Shown in pieces: positions 27,129-36,656 of a stretch of 64,000 nucleotides of DNA. The stretch comes from Pedobacter psychrotolerans (lineage in GTDB: Bacteria > Bacteroidota > Bacteroidia > Sphingobacteriales > Sphingobacteriaceae). The stretch is from positions 1 through 64,000 of the forward strand of contig NZ_SLWO01000010.1 in assembly GCF_004340665.1 (NCBI RefSeq). Reading direction: 5' to 3'. A model generated the notes under the pieces. It was not told the DNA's origin and did no database searches. It was given only the letters and a program-made list of their open reading frames with translations. The position numbers were made by a program, and so were the translations under genes. Every line of letters begins with the position of its first letter. Position 1 is the first letter of the stretch.

Positions 27129-29984
27129 ATGAAACCCTTTTTACAAGAAGTTGCTGAAGACTTAATAGAAAAATTTGGCTCGGATTTGCAACACTGCGCA
27201 ATCGTTTTCAATAATAAACGTCCATCTGCTTATATGCAGAAATACCTGGCTGATATTATTGGCAAGCCTTTTTTTAGTCCGGCATTTTATACCATCCAAG
27301 AGTTTTTTGCTACTGCTACACCTTATAAAATTGCCGATTTTTACCTGCAGTTTTTTACACTTCATAAAATTTACAACCAGTTACTGACCGAAGAAAAACT
27401 GGAGCTCATTTCCAGTCATAAATTTTTCCCTTTAGCAAAGATAATTTTAAGCGACTTTACACAAATAGATAACGATCTGGTTGATGCCGGAAAACTCTAT
27501 CGTGATTTGGAAGATATCTCCGTCATCAATAAAGATTTCGATTACCTCAGCCCAGAACAATATCAATTTCTGGCTCAATTCTGGACATCTTATTCCGAAG
27601 GCAAGCACAAGAAGCAACAAGAGCTTTTTATTAAAATGTGGCGCCGGATGCCAAAGCTTTATCACAAATTTCATGCTTTATTAAAGGAACAGGATTATCT
27701 AACCAATGGTTATGTTTATCGGCACCTGGCCGAAGAAAAAGAGCATGCTAAAGATTTACCTGTAAACTTTGAAAAAGGCAAAATCATTTTTGTTGGTTTC
27801 AATGCCTTAACCAGCGCAGAGGCAAAAATTTTCACACAACTTCAGGAGGCAAATCAAGCTTTATTTTATTTCGATGCCGATGATTATTACGTGAATGATC
27901 CTTTACAGGAAGCAGGATTATTTTTAAGGAAAAACCTGAATCAACTCGGCTTGAAAAATGTATTCGAAAACAAACCCAGCCTGATGAAAACCGAAGAACA
28001 TCAGGTGAATGTTTTTAAAGTTCAGGGGCAATCGGCACAGGCAAAAATCCTGAATAATATACTGGAAGATGATTATGCTGAAAGCAATGAAATAGGCTCA
28101 ACTGTAGTGGTTCTGGCTGATGAAAGCCTGTTATTACCTGCTTTGCAAACAATCCCGACTTCTTATCATGGCAAAGATATCGACCTGAATGTAACCATGG
28201 GTTTTGCTTTATCTACATCCAGTATTTTTGGCCTGGCAGATTTATGGTTTTCATCTCAATTGGAAATTACACATACCGGAAAGATTTCCTACAAAAACGT
28301 GGAGGCTTTTTTAACCCACCCGCTTACGGGCCTGAGCCATAAAATTCGTGATAAAATTCTGACTGCCATTTTGAAAGAAAACGAGGTAGAAATTGCACAT
28401 GAAAGGCTTTTAAGGCAAAGCGGGTTGTTTGAAGTGTTCTATAAAAAAATTGATCATCCAAAACAGGTTGTTCCATACCTGCTGGAAGTGCTGGATTTCA
28501 TTTTAACCAGGTTATCAAATGCTAAAACGCTCAAGAAAATTGATGCAGAGCTTTTTGTGAAAACCATACAGGAATTAAACCGGCTGCATGATACTTTTGG
28601 CAAGCATATCGGTAATGAAGAAATTCAGTTCGTTATCTATCTGGTTCAAAAATCGTTACAAGCTATTGCTGTGCCCCTTTCCGGGGATCCATTAAATGGG
28701 ATTCAATTAATGGGTTTGCTCGAAACCCGGAACTTAAATTTCGATAAGGTGGTGATTTTAGGTTTTAATGAAGGGATTATTCCGAAATCTTCCATTGGCA
28801 ATAGTTTTATTCCTGATTCTATTCGCCGGGTATACGGTTTGCCTGTTTTAGAAAATCTTGATGCCATCTCCTCATACATGGTTTACCGTTTAATGCAAAG
28901 GGCAAAAAATATCAACTTTGTTTATAATAGTTTAACTGATGAAAGTACAACTGGCGAAGCGAGCAGAATTTTAAAACAACTGGAGTATGAAAGCGGATTC
29001 GGTTTTACTTATCATGAACTTAATCTGGATGTAAAAACAGAACCTTTTAAAGAAGTTCGCATCGAAAAAACCAATAATGTTTTTATCCAGGAAACCCTTC
29101 AAAAATACCTCGATAAAAAGAAAGTACTTTCGCCATCTGCCTTAACACAATACATTTCCAATCCAATCGATTTTTTCTTCAACTACATCGCTGGGATTAA
29201 AGAACCAAAAGAAGTGAGTGCCGTTGTAGAGGCGAACGAAATTGGTTCTATTTTACACAAAGTGATGGAGTACTTTTATCAGGATTTGATGAAAGCTGAA
29301 ATTACTTTGGAACGAATTAAGGCGAAAAGGAAGCAGATACCTGCACTTATTGAAAAAGCTTTTAATGCTGTAATGTTTAATCATCCTGATAAAGTGATGG
29401 AGTATAAAGGCATGCAAAAAGTTATCCTGTCAATTGTTGATGCCTACGTAAACATTATTGTGAACCAGGATGAATCGCAAACACCTTTTCATATTATCAG
29501 TTTAGAACAGAAGGTAGAAGCAGAGATTAATTTCCCTTTAAATGGCAAGGATGCCAGTGTTAAAATTTTCGGTTATATTGATCGGGTTGATATAAAAGAT
29601 GGGGTGACTAAAATTGTTGATTACAAAACCGGAAGTGATAAATTAACTTTTAAAGATGTGACAGAACTTTTTAATTCAGATGGCAAACACATCAACAAAG
29701 CATTGGTTCAAACCTTACTTTACACTTATGCCTATGAACAGTTTTCGGGTAAAACTTTTGTTGAGCCGAATTTGTATGTTGTTAAAACCATGGCTGTGGA
29801 TGGTGTTTGGTTCAAATCTGGAAGACAAACGCTTTCTGGTGAATACCTGGAAGAAATTAAACCTGAATTTTTAGCAGAACTTAGAAAAAAACTGACTGAG
29901 CTTTTTGAATCGCCATATTTTGTTGCAAGTGCCGTGGAAGATAATTACAAATACTCTATTTACAAAACGCTGTTCGGGAAGTAA
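27129..29984 (+). CDS. addB: AddB-like PD-(D/E)XK nuclease family protein, no Fe-S cysteines
   Basis: A 951-residue protein. The N-terminal two-thirds align in style with inactivated AddB helicase domains (no Walker A; late motifs LMGLLETRNLNFDKVVILGFNEGIIP present). The C-terminal nuclease starts at SPSALTQYISNPIDFFFNY (about 667) and carries H in GSILHKVM, D in YIDRVD and D831-Y-K833. Classical AddB has four cysteines holding a 4Fe-4S cluster around the nuclease domain. This protein has a single cysteine (C23), and the usual CPF position is NPI, so the cluster is absent. Together with AddA it should process DNA ends. It follows the DUF1016 gene by 15 bp and ends the operon. Confidence 0.87.
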   Translation: MKPFLQEVAEDLIEKFGSDLQHCAIVFNNKRPSAYMQKYLADIIGKPFFSPAFYTIQEFFATATPYKIADFYLQFFTLHKIYNQLLTEEKLELISSHKFFPLAKIILSDFTQIDNDLVDAGKLYRDLEDISVINKDFDYLSPEQYQFLAQFWTSYSEGKHKKQQELFIKMWRRMPKLYHKFHALLKEQDYLTNGYVYRHLAEEKEHAKDLPVNFEKGKIIFVGFNALTSAEAKIFTQLQEANQALFYFDADDYYVNDPLQEAGLFLRKNLNQLGLKNVFENKPSLMKTEEHQVNVFKVQGQSAQAKILNNILEDDYAESNEIGSTVVVLADESLLLPALQTIPTSYHGKDIDLNVTMGFALSTSSIFGLADLWFSSQLEITHTGKISYKNVEAFLTHPLTGLSHKIRDKILTAILKENEVEIAHERLLRQSGLFEVFYKKIDHPKQVVPYLLEVLDFILTRLSNAKTLKKIDAELFVKTIQELNRLHDTFGKHIGNEEIQFVIYLVQKSLQAIAVPLSGDPLNGIQLMGLLETRNLNFDKVVILGFNEGIIPKSSIGNSFIPDSIRRVYGLPVLENLDAISSYMVYRLMQRAKNINFVYNSLTDESTTGEASRILKQLEYESGFGFTYHELNLDVKTEPFKEVRIEKTNNVFIQETLQKYLDKKKVLSPSALTQYISNPIDFFFNYIAGIKEPKEVSAVVEANEIGSILHKVMEYFYQDLMKAEITLERIKAKRKQIPALIEKAFNAVMFNHPDKVMEYKGMQKVILSIVDAYVNIIVNQDESQTPFHIISLEQKVEAEINFPLNGKDASVKIFGYIDRVDIKDGVTKIVDYKTGSDKLTFKDVTELFNSDGKHINKALVQTLLYTYAYEQFSGKTFVEPNLYVVKTMAVDGVWFKSGRQTLSGEYLEEIKPEFLAELRKKLTELFESPYFVASAVEDNYKYSIYKTLFGK

Positions 29985-30106
29985 AGCGGAAAGCTAAAAG
30001 GTGAAAGCAGAAAGATCAAAGCAGAAAGCGAAAAGCTTAAAGTATATCTGCTCGTCTAATCGTCTTTGCGAGGAGGCTTTTTCAGCCGACGAAGCAATCT
30101 GTCCAA
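29985..30106. repeat. Purine-rich AAAGC repeat (family E) plus partial family A
   Basis: Directly after the addB-like stop, 29985-30045 is a run of gaaagc/aaaagct units in the coding orientation. At 30057-30106 a degraded family-A end is seen (gaggaggctttttcagccg, then gaagcaatctgt). Confidence 0.75.
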
Positions 30107-30196
30107 TAAACAAATTTTATAATACCCAACTTGAACATCTTTACGTTTCGAAACAATAAACAATTGCGATTAAAATCTTAATACCTAAATTTACCT

Positions 30197-30754
30197 ATGC
30201 TCACCCTAAACTTCACTAAATTCCCTGTACTCGAAACCGAACGTTTAATTCTTCGCGAACACAGTCTTTCTGATGCAGAAGTTTTATACGCAATGCGCAC
30301 TGATGAAAATATCATGAAGTACATTGACAGAGAAAGACCTGAAGATGTACAAGCAGTTAAAAAAGTGATAACCAAGTTTAACGAAGGATTTGAAAATGGG
30401 AATAACTTAGCCTGGGTAATTGCGTTGAAAGAAAAGCCGACACAAATGATTGGAACCATTGGCTATTGGCAAACAGATTATGCCAACCATAGGGCAGAAA
30501 TCGGCTACATGCTCCATCCCGATTTCTGGAGACAAGGAATTATTTCTGAAGCAATAAAAAAAACTATCGATTTTGGCTTTGAACAGATGAACCTCCATAC
30601 CATTAAGGCCAACATTAATACGGGTAATGATGCTTCGCGGCAAATATTGCTTAAACATGGTTTTATAAAAGAAGCCCTTTTCAGGCAGGACTATTACTTT
30701 AAAGGTAAGTTTCTAGACAGCGAAATTTATGGATTAATTAATCCAAATCATTAA
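30197..30754 (+). CDS. GNAT family N-acetyltransferase (RimJ/RimL type)
   Basis: A 185-residue protein. The opening strand FPVLETERLILREHS is typical of Acetyltransf_3 (RimJ/RimL) proteins. The acetyl-CoA pyrophosphate loop lies in IGYMLHPDFWRQGIISEA, followed by INTGNDASRQILLKHGF and the closing FKGKFLDSEIYGL. It transfers acetyl from acetyl-CoA to an amine, possibly a protein N-terminus or a small amine; the substrate cannot be told. It stands alone. Confidence 0.92.
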   Translation: MLTLNFTKFPVLETERLILREHSLSDAEVLYAMRTDENIMKYIDRERPEDVQAVKKVITKFNEGFENGNNLAWVIALKEKPTQMIGTIGYWQTDYANHRAEIGYMLHPDFWRQGIISEAIKKTIDFGFEQMNLHTIKANINTGNDASRQILLKHGFIKEALFRQDYYFKGKFLDSEIYGLINPNH

Positions 30755-30972
30755 ATTACTATAGCTTATTGTATTCGGCATTTTAATATTCAATAATATT
30801 AACCATTATAAATGTTTCGAAATAGCCATGGTTTCAATACTATAGAAGCATTAAAGATATCATTCCGAAATTATATTTTAATTTTCTGCCACTAATCAAA
30901 AAGAACACATTTACACCTTAAAAAAAGCCTTATTTACCATTATAATTATTACAAAATACAAGCCTAATTGCC

Positions 30973-31004
30973 TTTGGTTTGGTAGCGATTAATAATTATA
31001 TTTG
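30973..31004 (+). promoter_or_regulatory. Promoter of the pyruvate dehydrogenase beta gene
   Basis: A -7 box TATATTTG (30997-31004) with a -33 TTTG (30973-30976) 20 bp upstream matches the Bacteroidetes sigma-ABfr consensus. It ends 21 bp before the ATG at 31026. It also overlaps the TTG at 31002, ruling that codon out as the start. Confidence 0.8.
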
Positions 31005-31025
31005 CCACCGTTATTAAAATTTACA

Positions 31026-32012
31026 ATGAGAGAAATCCAATTTAGAGAAGCACTACGCGAAGCCATGAGCGAAGAAATGCGTAAAGATGACCGCGTTTTT
31101 TTATTAGGTGAAGAAGTAGCAGAATATAACGGTGCATATAAAGTAAGTCAGGGTATGCTTGATGAATTTGGTGCAAAACGTATTATCGATACCCCTATTG
31201 CCGAATTAGGTTTCGCTGGGATTGCAACAGGTGCCGCAACTGCTGGCCTTATTCCAATTGTAGAGTTTATGACATTTAACTTCTCATTGGTGGCCATTGA
31301 TCAAATTATCAACGGTGCTGCAAAAATTTTATCAATGAGTGGTGGTCAGTTCTCTTGTCCAATGGTTTTCCGTGGACCAACAGGTAACGCTGGTCAGTTA
31401 GGTGCACAACACTCACAAAACTTCGAAAATTGGTTTGCCAATACACCAGGTTTAAAAGTGGTTATCCCATCTACGCCTTACGAAGCGAAAGGTTTATTAA
31501 AACAAGCTATTATTGATCCGGATCCGGTTATTTTCATGGAGTCTGAAGTAATGTATGGCGATAAAGGTGATGTTCCTGCTGAAGAATATTACATTGAATT
31601 TGGCAAAGCAAACGTAACAAAAGAAGGTACTGATGTAACCATCGTAACTTTCGGTAAAATGTTAACCCGCGTAGTGAATCCAGCTGTAGAAGAATTAATT
31701 AAAGAAGGAATCAACGTTGAGGTAATCGATTTACGTACTGTTCGTCCGATTGATTATGATACCATTATCCAGTCTGTGAAGAAAACAAACCGCTTAGTTG
31801 TAGTGGAAGAAGCATGGCCATTGGCATCACTTTCAGGTGAGATTGCTTTTATGGTACAGAAAAAAGCTTTTGATTATTTAGACGCACCAGTTTTACGTAT
31901 CACTTGTGCTGATGTTCCACTTCCATATTCTCCAACTTTAATTGCAGCAAGCTTACCAAACGCTGAAAAAGTAATTAAAGCGGTTAAAGAAGTAATGTAC
32001 GCAACAAAATAA
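31026..32012 (+). CDS. pdhB: Pyruvate dehydrogenase E1 component, beta subunit
   Basis: A 328-residue transketolase-like protein beginning MREIQFREALREAMSEEMR. It has the pyrimidine-binding domain (GEEVAEYNGAYKVSQG, DTPIAELGFAGIATGAA, RGPTGNAGQLGAQHSQ) and the C-terminal domain (VIDLRTVRPIDYDTI, RLVVVEEAWP, DVPLPYSPTL) of E1-beta. With an alpha subunit it decarboxylates pyruvate using thiamine diphosphate. No alpha or E2 gene is adjacent; split arrangements are common in Bacteroidetes. The ATG was chosen because the promoter -7 box covers the upstream TTG. A terminator follows. Confidence 0.95.
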   Translation: MREIQFREALREAMSEEMRKDDRVFLLGEEVAEYNGAYKVSQGMLDEFGAKRIIDTPIAELGFAGIATGAATAGLIPIVEFMTFNFSLVAIDQIINGAAKILSMSGGQFSCPMVFRGPTGNAGQLGAQHSQNFENWFANTPGLKVVIPSTPYEAKGLLKQAIIDPDPVIFMESEVMYGDKGDVPAEEYYIEFGKANVTKEGTDVTIVTFGKMLTRVVNPAVEELIKEGINVEVIDLRTVRPIDYDTIIQSVKKTNRLVVVEEAWPLASLSGEIAFMVQKKAFDYLDAPVLRITCADVPLPYSPTLIAASLPNAEKVIKAVKEVMYATK

Positions 32013-32041
32013 ATCGAGACACTTAGTCTATTTCAAAATAT

Positions 32042-32076
32042 AAATCCTCCAAAGCAATTCGGGGGATTTTTTTTGT
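32042..32076 (+). terminator. Rho-independent terminator of pdhB
   Basis: A 9-bp stem aaatcctcc (32042-32050) / gggggattt, with one G-U pair, is followed by eight T. Confidence 0.9.
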
Positions 32077-32100
32077 TTCATTTTCTTTACCTTGTAAGTA

Positions 32101-32490
32101 CTCACAATTTAAACACATAGGGCATGTAAATAACATTTAGAGCTTATATGATCCTTATGTTTCTTATATGGGAATAATTCTAAAAGCTACTGTGATTTCT
32201 ACCAATTAAGGCATATAAAAAACATATAAGCTTAATGTTACTTGTGTTTCTTATATGGTAATAATCTAAAAGCTACTGTGATTTCTACCAATTAAGGCAT
32301 ATAAGAAACATATAAGCTTAATGTTACTTATGTTTCTTATATTGGTAAATCAATAGCAATTATAAATTCTACTACATTTAAGGCATCTAATAAATGGTAA
32401 GCTTATATGATCCTCACGTTATTATATGGTAATAATCTAAAAGCTACTATGATTTCTACCAATTAAGGCATATAAGAAACATATAAGCTT
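32101..32490. repeat. Four-copy 86-bp tandem array of hairpins
   Basis: A unit containing aaaagctactgtgatttcta then ccaattaaggcatataag recurs at 32182, 32268, about 32354 (degenerate) and 32439, spacing 85-86 bp. Each unit boundary carries inverted arms: catataagaaacat (32298-32311) with its complement (near 32329-32342), about 16 nt apart. Strongly AT-rich, no ORF. It fills the gap between pdhB and the pentapeptide gene and runs to about 70 bp before the latter's ATG. Confidence 0.9.
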
Positions 32491-32556
32491 AGATGGTCCA
32501 TATCAACGGCAGTGAAAAATTATTTTTATCTTCGTTTGTCCAAATTATACCAACTG

Positions 32557-33129
32557 ATGTCCGAATATTTAGCTAATAAAACCTTTGAAAAAGCCGATTT
32601 TACTTTAAACACATTACTCAAAGGTGAATATGAAAACTGTAAATTCCTTTATTGTGATTTCTCCAATTCAGATTTAAGCAGTATCAAGTTCTTAGATTGT
32701 GAATTCATTTCCTGCAACTTAAGTTTAGCTACGCTAACCAAAACATCATTCAACGATGTAAATTTTAAAGATTGTAAAATGCTGGGTCTACGTTTCGAAA
32801 ACTGTAACGATTTCGGTTTAGCCTTCAGCTTTGACAGTTGTAAACTTGACCATTCTTCCTTTTATAAACTCAAACTAAAAAAGACCATTTTTAAAAACAA
32901 TCAACTCCATGAAGTGGATTTTACTGAATGTGATTTGAGCAGTTCGAGTTTTGATTACTGCGATTTCCTTAATGCAACCTTCGACAAAACTAATCTTGAA
33001 AAAGCAGATTTTAGAACCGCAACTCATTATATAATCGATCCAGATAAAAACAGAGTGAAGAAAGCCAGATTCTCTCAATCCTGTTTAGCGGGTTTATTAA
33101 CTAAATACGACATTCTCATCAGTCAGTAA
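32557..33129 (+). CDS. Pentapeptide-repeat protein, Qnr-like
   Basis: A 190-residue right-handed beta-helix protein built of A(D/N)LXX-type pentapeptides (for example YENCKFLYCDFSNSDLSS, TECDLSSSSFDYCDF and KTNLEKADFRTA). It ends in a Qnr/MfpA-like tail (KKARFSQSCLAGLLTKYDI). A non-repeat break lies around KMLGLRFENCNDFGLAF, like loop 1 of Qnr proteins. Qnr proteins mimic DNA and protect gyrase, but the function here is not shown. A GTG at 32512 would add 15 residues; the ATG at 32557 fits the family start (MSEYLANKTFEKADF). Confidence 0.87.
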   Translation: MSEYLANKTFEKADFTLNTLLKGEYENCKFLYCDFSNSDLSSIKFLDCEFISCNLSLATLTKTSFNDVNFKDCKMLGLRFENCNDFGLAFSFDSCKLDHSSFYKLKLKKTIFKNNQLHEVDFTECDLSSSSFDYCDFLNATFDKTNLEKADFRTATHYIIDPDKNRVKKARFSQSCLAGLLTKYDILISQ

Positions 33130-33142
33130 TCCTCTATTTTTA

Positions 33143-33150
33143 TAATTTTG
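33143..33150 (+). promoter_or_regulatory. Putative -7 box, DUF1801 gene
   Basis: TAATTTTG matches TAnnTTTG and ends 15 bp before the ATG at 33166. No TTTG is visible near -33. Confidence 0.45.
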
Positions 33151-33165
33151 TAAGTCAATCATATT

Positions 33166-33537
33166 ATGGAAAAACAGGAACCAAAAACGATTGATGATTA
33201 TATTGCTCAATTTCCGCTAGAAACACAAAGAATTTTGCAGCAGGTTAGAGAAGCCATTCAACAGGCTGCACCCAATGCCAAAGAAGTAATCAGCTATAAA
33301 ATGCCAGCGTTTAAACAAAACAGGGTTTTAGTTTATTTTGCAGCTTACGCTAAGCACATTGGTTTTTACCCTAAGGGTTCCGGAATCGAAGCTTTTAAGC
33401 ATGAGTTTGAAAATTACAAATGGAGCAAAGGAGCAGTTCAGTTTCCTATTGACCAACCCATGCCGCTAGATTTAATCACCAGAATTACCACATTCAACGT
33501 TAACAGCGATTTAGAAAAGAATAAACGAAGAAATTAA
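33166..33537 (+). CDS. DUF1801 (YdhG-like) domain protein
   Basis: A 123-residue cytosolic protein covering the whole DUF1801 domain: TIDDYIAQFPLETQRILQQVR, APNAKEVISYKMPAFK, VLVYFAAYAKHIGFYP and the C-terminal KWSKGAVQFPIDQPMP. The fold is frataxin-like; no enzymatic activity is established for the family. It lies 36 bp after the pentapeptide gene and may have its own promoter. Confidence 0.9.
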   Translation: MEKQEPKTIDDYIAQFPLETQRILQQVREAIQQAAPNAKEVISYKMPAFKQNRVLVYFAAYAKHIGFYPKGSGIEAFKHEFENYKWSKGAVQFPIDQPMPLDLITRITTFNVNSDLEKNKRRN

Positions 33538-33687
33538 TCAAGTACTTTTTCATCATTCAACAGCTAATAATCAATTAACAAAGGCTTTTTCACTAAAATT
33601 GTTACAATCTTTTGATGTAATACCAAAAATATTGTAAGTTTAAAGTTTTTAAGATGCCAACTCTTAATTCTTTTTTTAAACCAACCA

Positions 33688-36579
33688 ATGTTACGCGTAG
33701 ATAGCTCAAAACCTTGTAAAATTGTATACTCATTGTGCAAACATGAGTATTTGGGCTATTTAATTGAACCTCACATTGTTCAGCTAAATCCCAACGGAGA
33801 TTTTTCTTTTACTTATCAAAGAATTTTTACCCACACAGCGGAAGAGTTTAAGGCTTGCTTAACCGAAATTGATTATAAGCTGATTAAAATTTTAGATGAT
33901 ATTGAACAAGATTCAGTCATTAAAAAACACTATAAAAAACTCATCAGGCCTACTGAATTTTTTGCTAAAATTTTCGATGATAAGTTTTACGAGAATGTTC
34001 GCCCAAGGATTGAGAAAAAATTAGCAGAAGCATTGGAGATGTTAAAGGTTAAAAATGAACTTTACATCATGGATAAAGATGGCTGGCCGGTAGAACGTAA
34101 GATAGAACTTGCAGCAGAACCTGCATCAATTTTATTCCATTTCCGAAGAAATGAAACAGAAACACGATATTTTCCAACCATAAAGTACCAGAACCTGCGC
34201 ATTGAATTTATGTTTAAAGAGGCGCAGATCATTAGCAATAAGCCAGCCTGGTTATTGCTGAATGATGTTTTATACTTTTTTGATCAGGATATAGAAGGAA
34301 AAAAATTGCAGCCGTTTTTAGCTAAACGGTATATTGCCATCCCGAAATCTACGGAAGCAACGTATTTTGAAAAATTTGTTGCCCCGCTGATCGAAAAGCA
34401 TCACGTGTATGCTGAAGGCTTTGAAATTAGAACAGAACAATTTGAAGCAACACCAGTCATTAAGGTATTGTATGTTGATGGTGGAATCTCACAAATTCAA
34501 CTGTTCTTTAAATATGGTGAATACCATTTTTCTATAGAAAATGCACATAAAGTAACCGTTCGACTGGAGAAAACAGCCGATAATTACATTTTCCATCGCA
34601 TTAAACGTTCTGCTGAATGGGAAAAGAAGCAGTTTAATTTATTGCTTTCACTAGGCTTAAAAAAAACAAGTGCACTTTTCAGCAATTTGGAGGTAGACAT
34701 TACGGATGAAAACCCCAGCTATGCAGCAATTAACTGGGTAAATGAGCATATTGAATTGCTACAGTCGCTGGGCTTTGAAATTGAGCAGGCAACCGGCCAG
34801 AAACGTTTTGTATTCGGCACCAGTAAAATTGATTTGGAAGTTAAAGAAGGTAATGATTGGTTTGATATCAATGCCGTAGTTTGGTTTGGAAAATATCAGA
34901 TTCCCTTTCTCTCTCTGAAGCAGCATATTCTTCATAAGAGACGAGAATTTCTGTTACCCGATGGCGAAGTGGCCATTATCCCTGAAAAGTGGTTTACGCA
35001 GTATGGAAGCTTATTCAGCCTTGCAGAAACGGGCAAAACATTACGACTTAAAAAACATCATATTGGCTTGCTCAACGATTTAGCGGAGGATAGTTTGGCT
35101 AATGTAACACTGGAACGCAAATTACAGCGCCTATCAGACTTTGAAGATATAGCCGATACACAAATGCCCGTTCATTTTAAGGGCAGTCTTCGCGATTATC
35201 AAAAAGCCGGTTACAATTGGTTTAGTTTTTTACGTGAATATAATTTCGGTGGCTGCCTGGCAGATGACATGGGTTTGGGTAAAACAATCCAGACGCTGGC
35301 CATGTTGCAAAAAGTAAAAGAAGATGATCAGCTACTGGCCACGCCAAGTACCTCTTTGATTATTATGCCTACCTCGCTAATTTACAACTGGTTAACCGAG
35401 GCTAAAAAATTTACGCCCAAACTTAAAATTTATGCCCATACTGGCAGCAATCGAAATAAAAATGTCGAGATTTTCGCCAATTATGATATTATTATCACTA
35501 CCTACGGTGTTACCAGAGTTGATGTAGAAGAATTAAAGAATTTTTATTTTAATTATGTTATTCTGGATGAAAGTCAGAACATTAAAAATCCGGCTTCCAA
35601 ATCTTTTAAATCAGTTAGAAGCCTGAAATCCAGGCATCGATTGATTCTGAGTGGTACACCCGTAGAGAATTCCGTGGGTGATCTTTGGTCGCAACTTACC
35701 TTCCTCAACCCAGGCCTGTTGGGTACTCAGGCATTTTTTAATGAAGAATATGTGCAGGCTATAGAGAAGAGAAAAGATGAAGAGAAAGCACGTAAGCTTC
35801 AAACCATCATTAAGCCTTTTGTATTACGCAGAACCAAAGAGCAGGTTGCGGCAGAATTACCACCGAAAACCGAGCAGGTGATTTATTGCGACATGAGCGA
35901 AGATCAGGCTGCTTACTATGAAAAAACAAAATCGGCTTACCGCAATGATCTATTGCAGAGCATGGATGATGGAACTTTCGCACAGAAACAGGTTCAGCTG
36001 TTACAGGGATTAACAGCTTTACGTCAATTGGCTAATCACCCGGTGATGATTGACGGAACTTACCTTTCTGACTCAGGTAAATTTGAAAATGTAATTCACA
36101 CACTGGATAATGTGCTTAAAGGTGGGCACAAAGTATTGGTATTTTCACAGTTTGTAAAACATTTAGATATCTTTAAAAAGCATTTTCAGGCTGAGCAAAT
36201 TCCATTCGCTTATTTGGATGGAGCTACGCGTAACCGCGGAGAAATTGTATCTGAATTTCAGCAAAATAATGACTTAAAAGTTTTCCTGATTTCTATAAAA
36301 GCTGGTGGCGTGGGCTTAAACTTAACACAGGCAGATTATGTTTTTATCTTAGACCCCTGGTGGAATCCTGCAGTAGAACAGCAAGCTATTGACAGAACAC
36401 ACCGCATTGGTCAGGATAAGAAGGTTTTCATTTATAAATTTATCGCGAAAGACACTGTAGAAGAGAAAATTCTTGCACTTCAGAACCGTAAAAAATCGCT
36501 TGCCAATTCCTTAATCACTACGGAGGAGAGCTTCTTTAAGTCTTTAAGTAAAGATGATATCAGGGATATCCTGAATTAA
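33688..36579 (+). CDS. SNF2 family DEAD/DEAH-box helicase
   Basis: A 963-residue Swi2/Snf2 ATPase. A long N-terminal region (about 1-490) resembles bacterial SNF2_assoc segments but lacks a clear SWIM zinc finger. The ATPase core shows DDMGLGKTIQT (526-536, Walker A K532), the DESQ box (627-630) in place of DEAH, and SGTPVENSVGDLWSQ. In the second lobe are SQFVKHLDIF, SIKAGGVGLNLTQAD, DPWWNPAVEQQAIDRTHRIGQ and DTVEEKI. Such proteins translocate on double-stranded DNA; in bacteria the HepA/RapA-like and SWIM-associated groups act in transcription or repair. No neighbour suggests a restriction or phage-defence context. Confidence 0.93.
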   Translation: MLRVDSSKPCKIVYSLCKHEYLGYLIEPHIVQLNPNGDFSFTYQRIFTHTAEEFKACLTEIDYKLIKILDDIEQDSVIKKHYKKLIRPTEFFAKIFDDKFYENVRPRIEKKLAEALEMLKVKNELYIMDKDGWPVERKIELAAEPASILFHFRRNETETRYFPTIKYQNLRIEFMFKEAQIISNKPAWLLLNDVLYFFDQDIEGKKLQPFLAKRYIAIPKSTEATYFEKFVAPLIEKHHVYAEGFEIRTEQFEATPVIKVLYVDGGISQIQLFFKYGEYHFSIENAHKVTVRLEKTADNYIFHRIKRSAEWEKKQFNLLLSLGLKKTSALFSNLEVDITDENPSYAAINWVNEHIELLQSLGFEIEQATGQKRFVFGTSKIDLEVKEGNDWFDINAVVWFGKYQIPFLSLKQHILHKRREFLLPDGEVAIIPEKWFTQYGSLFSLAETGKTLRLKKHHIGLLNDLAEDSLANVTLERKLQRLSDFEDIADTQMPVHFKGSLRDYQKAGYNWFSFLREYNFGGCLADDMGLGKTIQTLAMLQKVKEDDQLLATPSTSLIIMPTSLIYNWLTEAKKFTPKLKIYAHTGSNRNKNVEIFANYDIIITTYGVTRVDVEELKNFYFNYVILDESQNIKNPASKSFKSVRSLKSRHRLILSGTPVENSVGDLWSQLTFLNPGLLGTQAFFNEEYVQAIEKRKDEEKARKLQTIIKPFVLRRTKEQVAAELPPKTEQVIYCDMSEDQAAYYEKTKSAYRNDLLQSMDDGTFAQKQVQLLQGLTALRQLANHPVMIDGTYLSDSGKFENVIHTLDNVLKGGHKVLVFSQFVKHLDIFKKHFQAEQIPFAYLDGATRNRGEIVSEFQQNNDLKVFLISIKAGGVGLNLTQADYVFILDPWWNPAVEQQAIDRTHRIGQDKKVFIYKFIAKDTVEEKILALQNRKKSLANSLITTEESFFKSLSKDDIRDILN

Positions 36580-36656
36580 GTTGATTAATTTATCAACATC
36601 ATTTTAAAACTGTATCATTTTCTGTTTGTTAAGTAAATAATATTAAACGTACTATC

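Noticed and set aside
22823-29984. Helicase-nuclease-nuclease run as a new anti-phage island
   Set aside because: The outer two match AddA and AddB of normal recombination repair and follow housekeeping tcdA; no integrase, tRNA or other defence gene flanks it. The DUF1016 insertion is reported separately.
31002-31025. TTG at 31002 as the start of pyruvate dehydrogenase beta
   Set aside because: It lies within the TATATTTG promoter box; the extra eight residues are not part of the family, and the ATG at 31026 gives the normal N-terminus.
33688-36579. SNF2 helicase as part of a phage-defence (DISARM-like) system
   Set aside because: No methylase, phospholipase D or DUF1998 partner nearby; neighbours are DUF1801, DUF2892 and DUF1080 genes.
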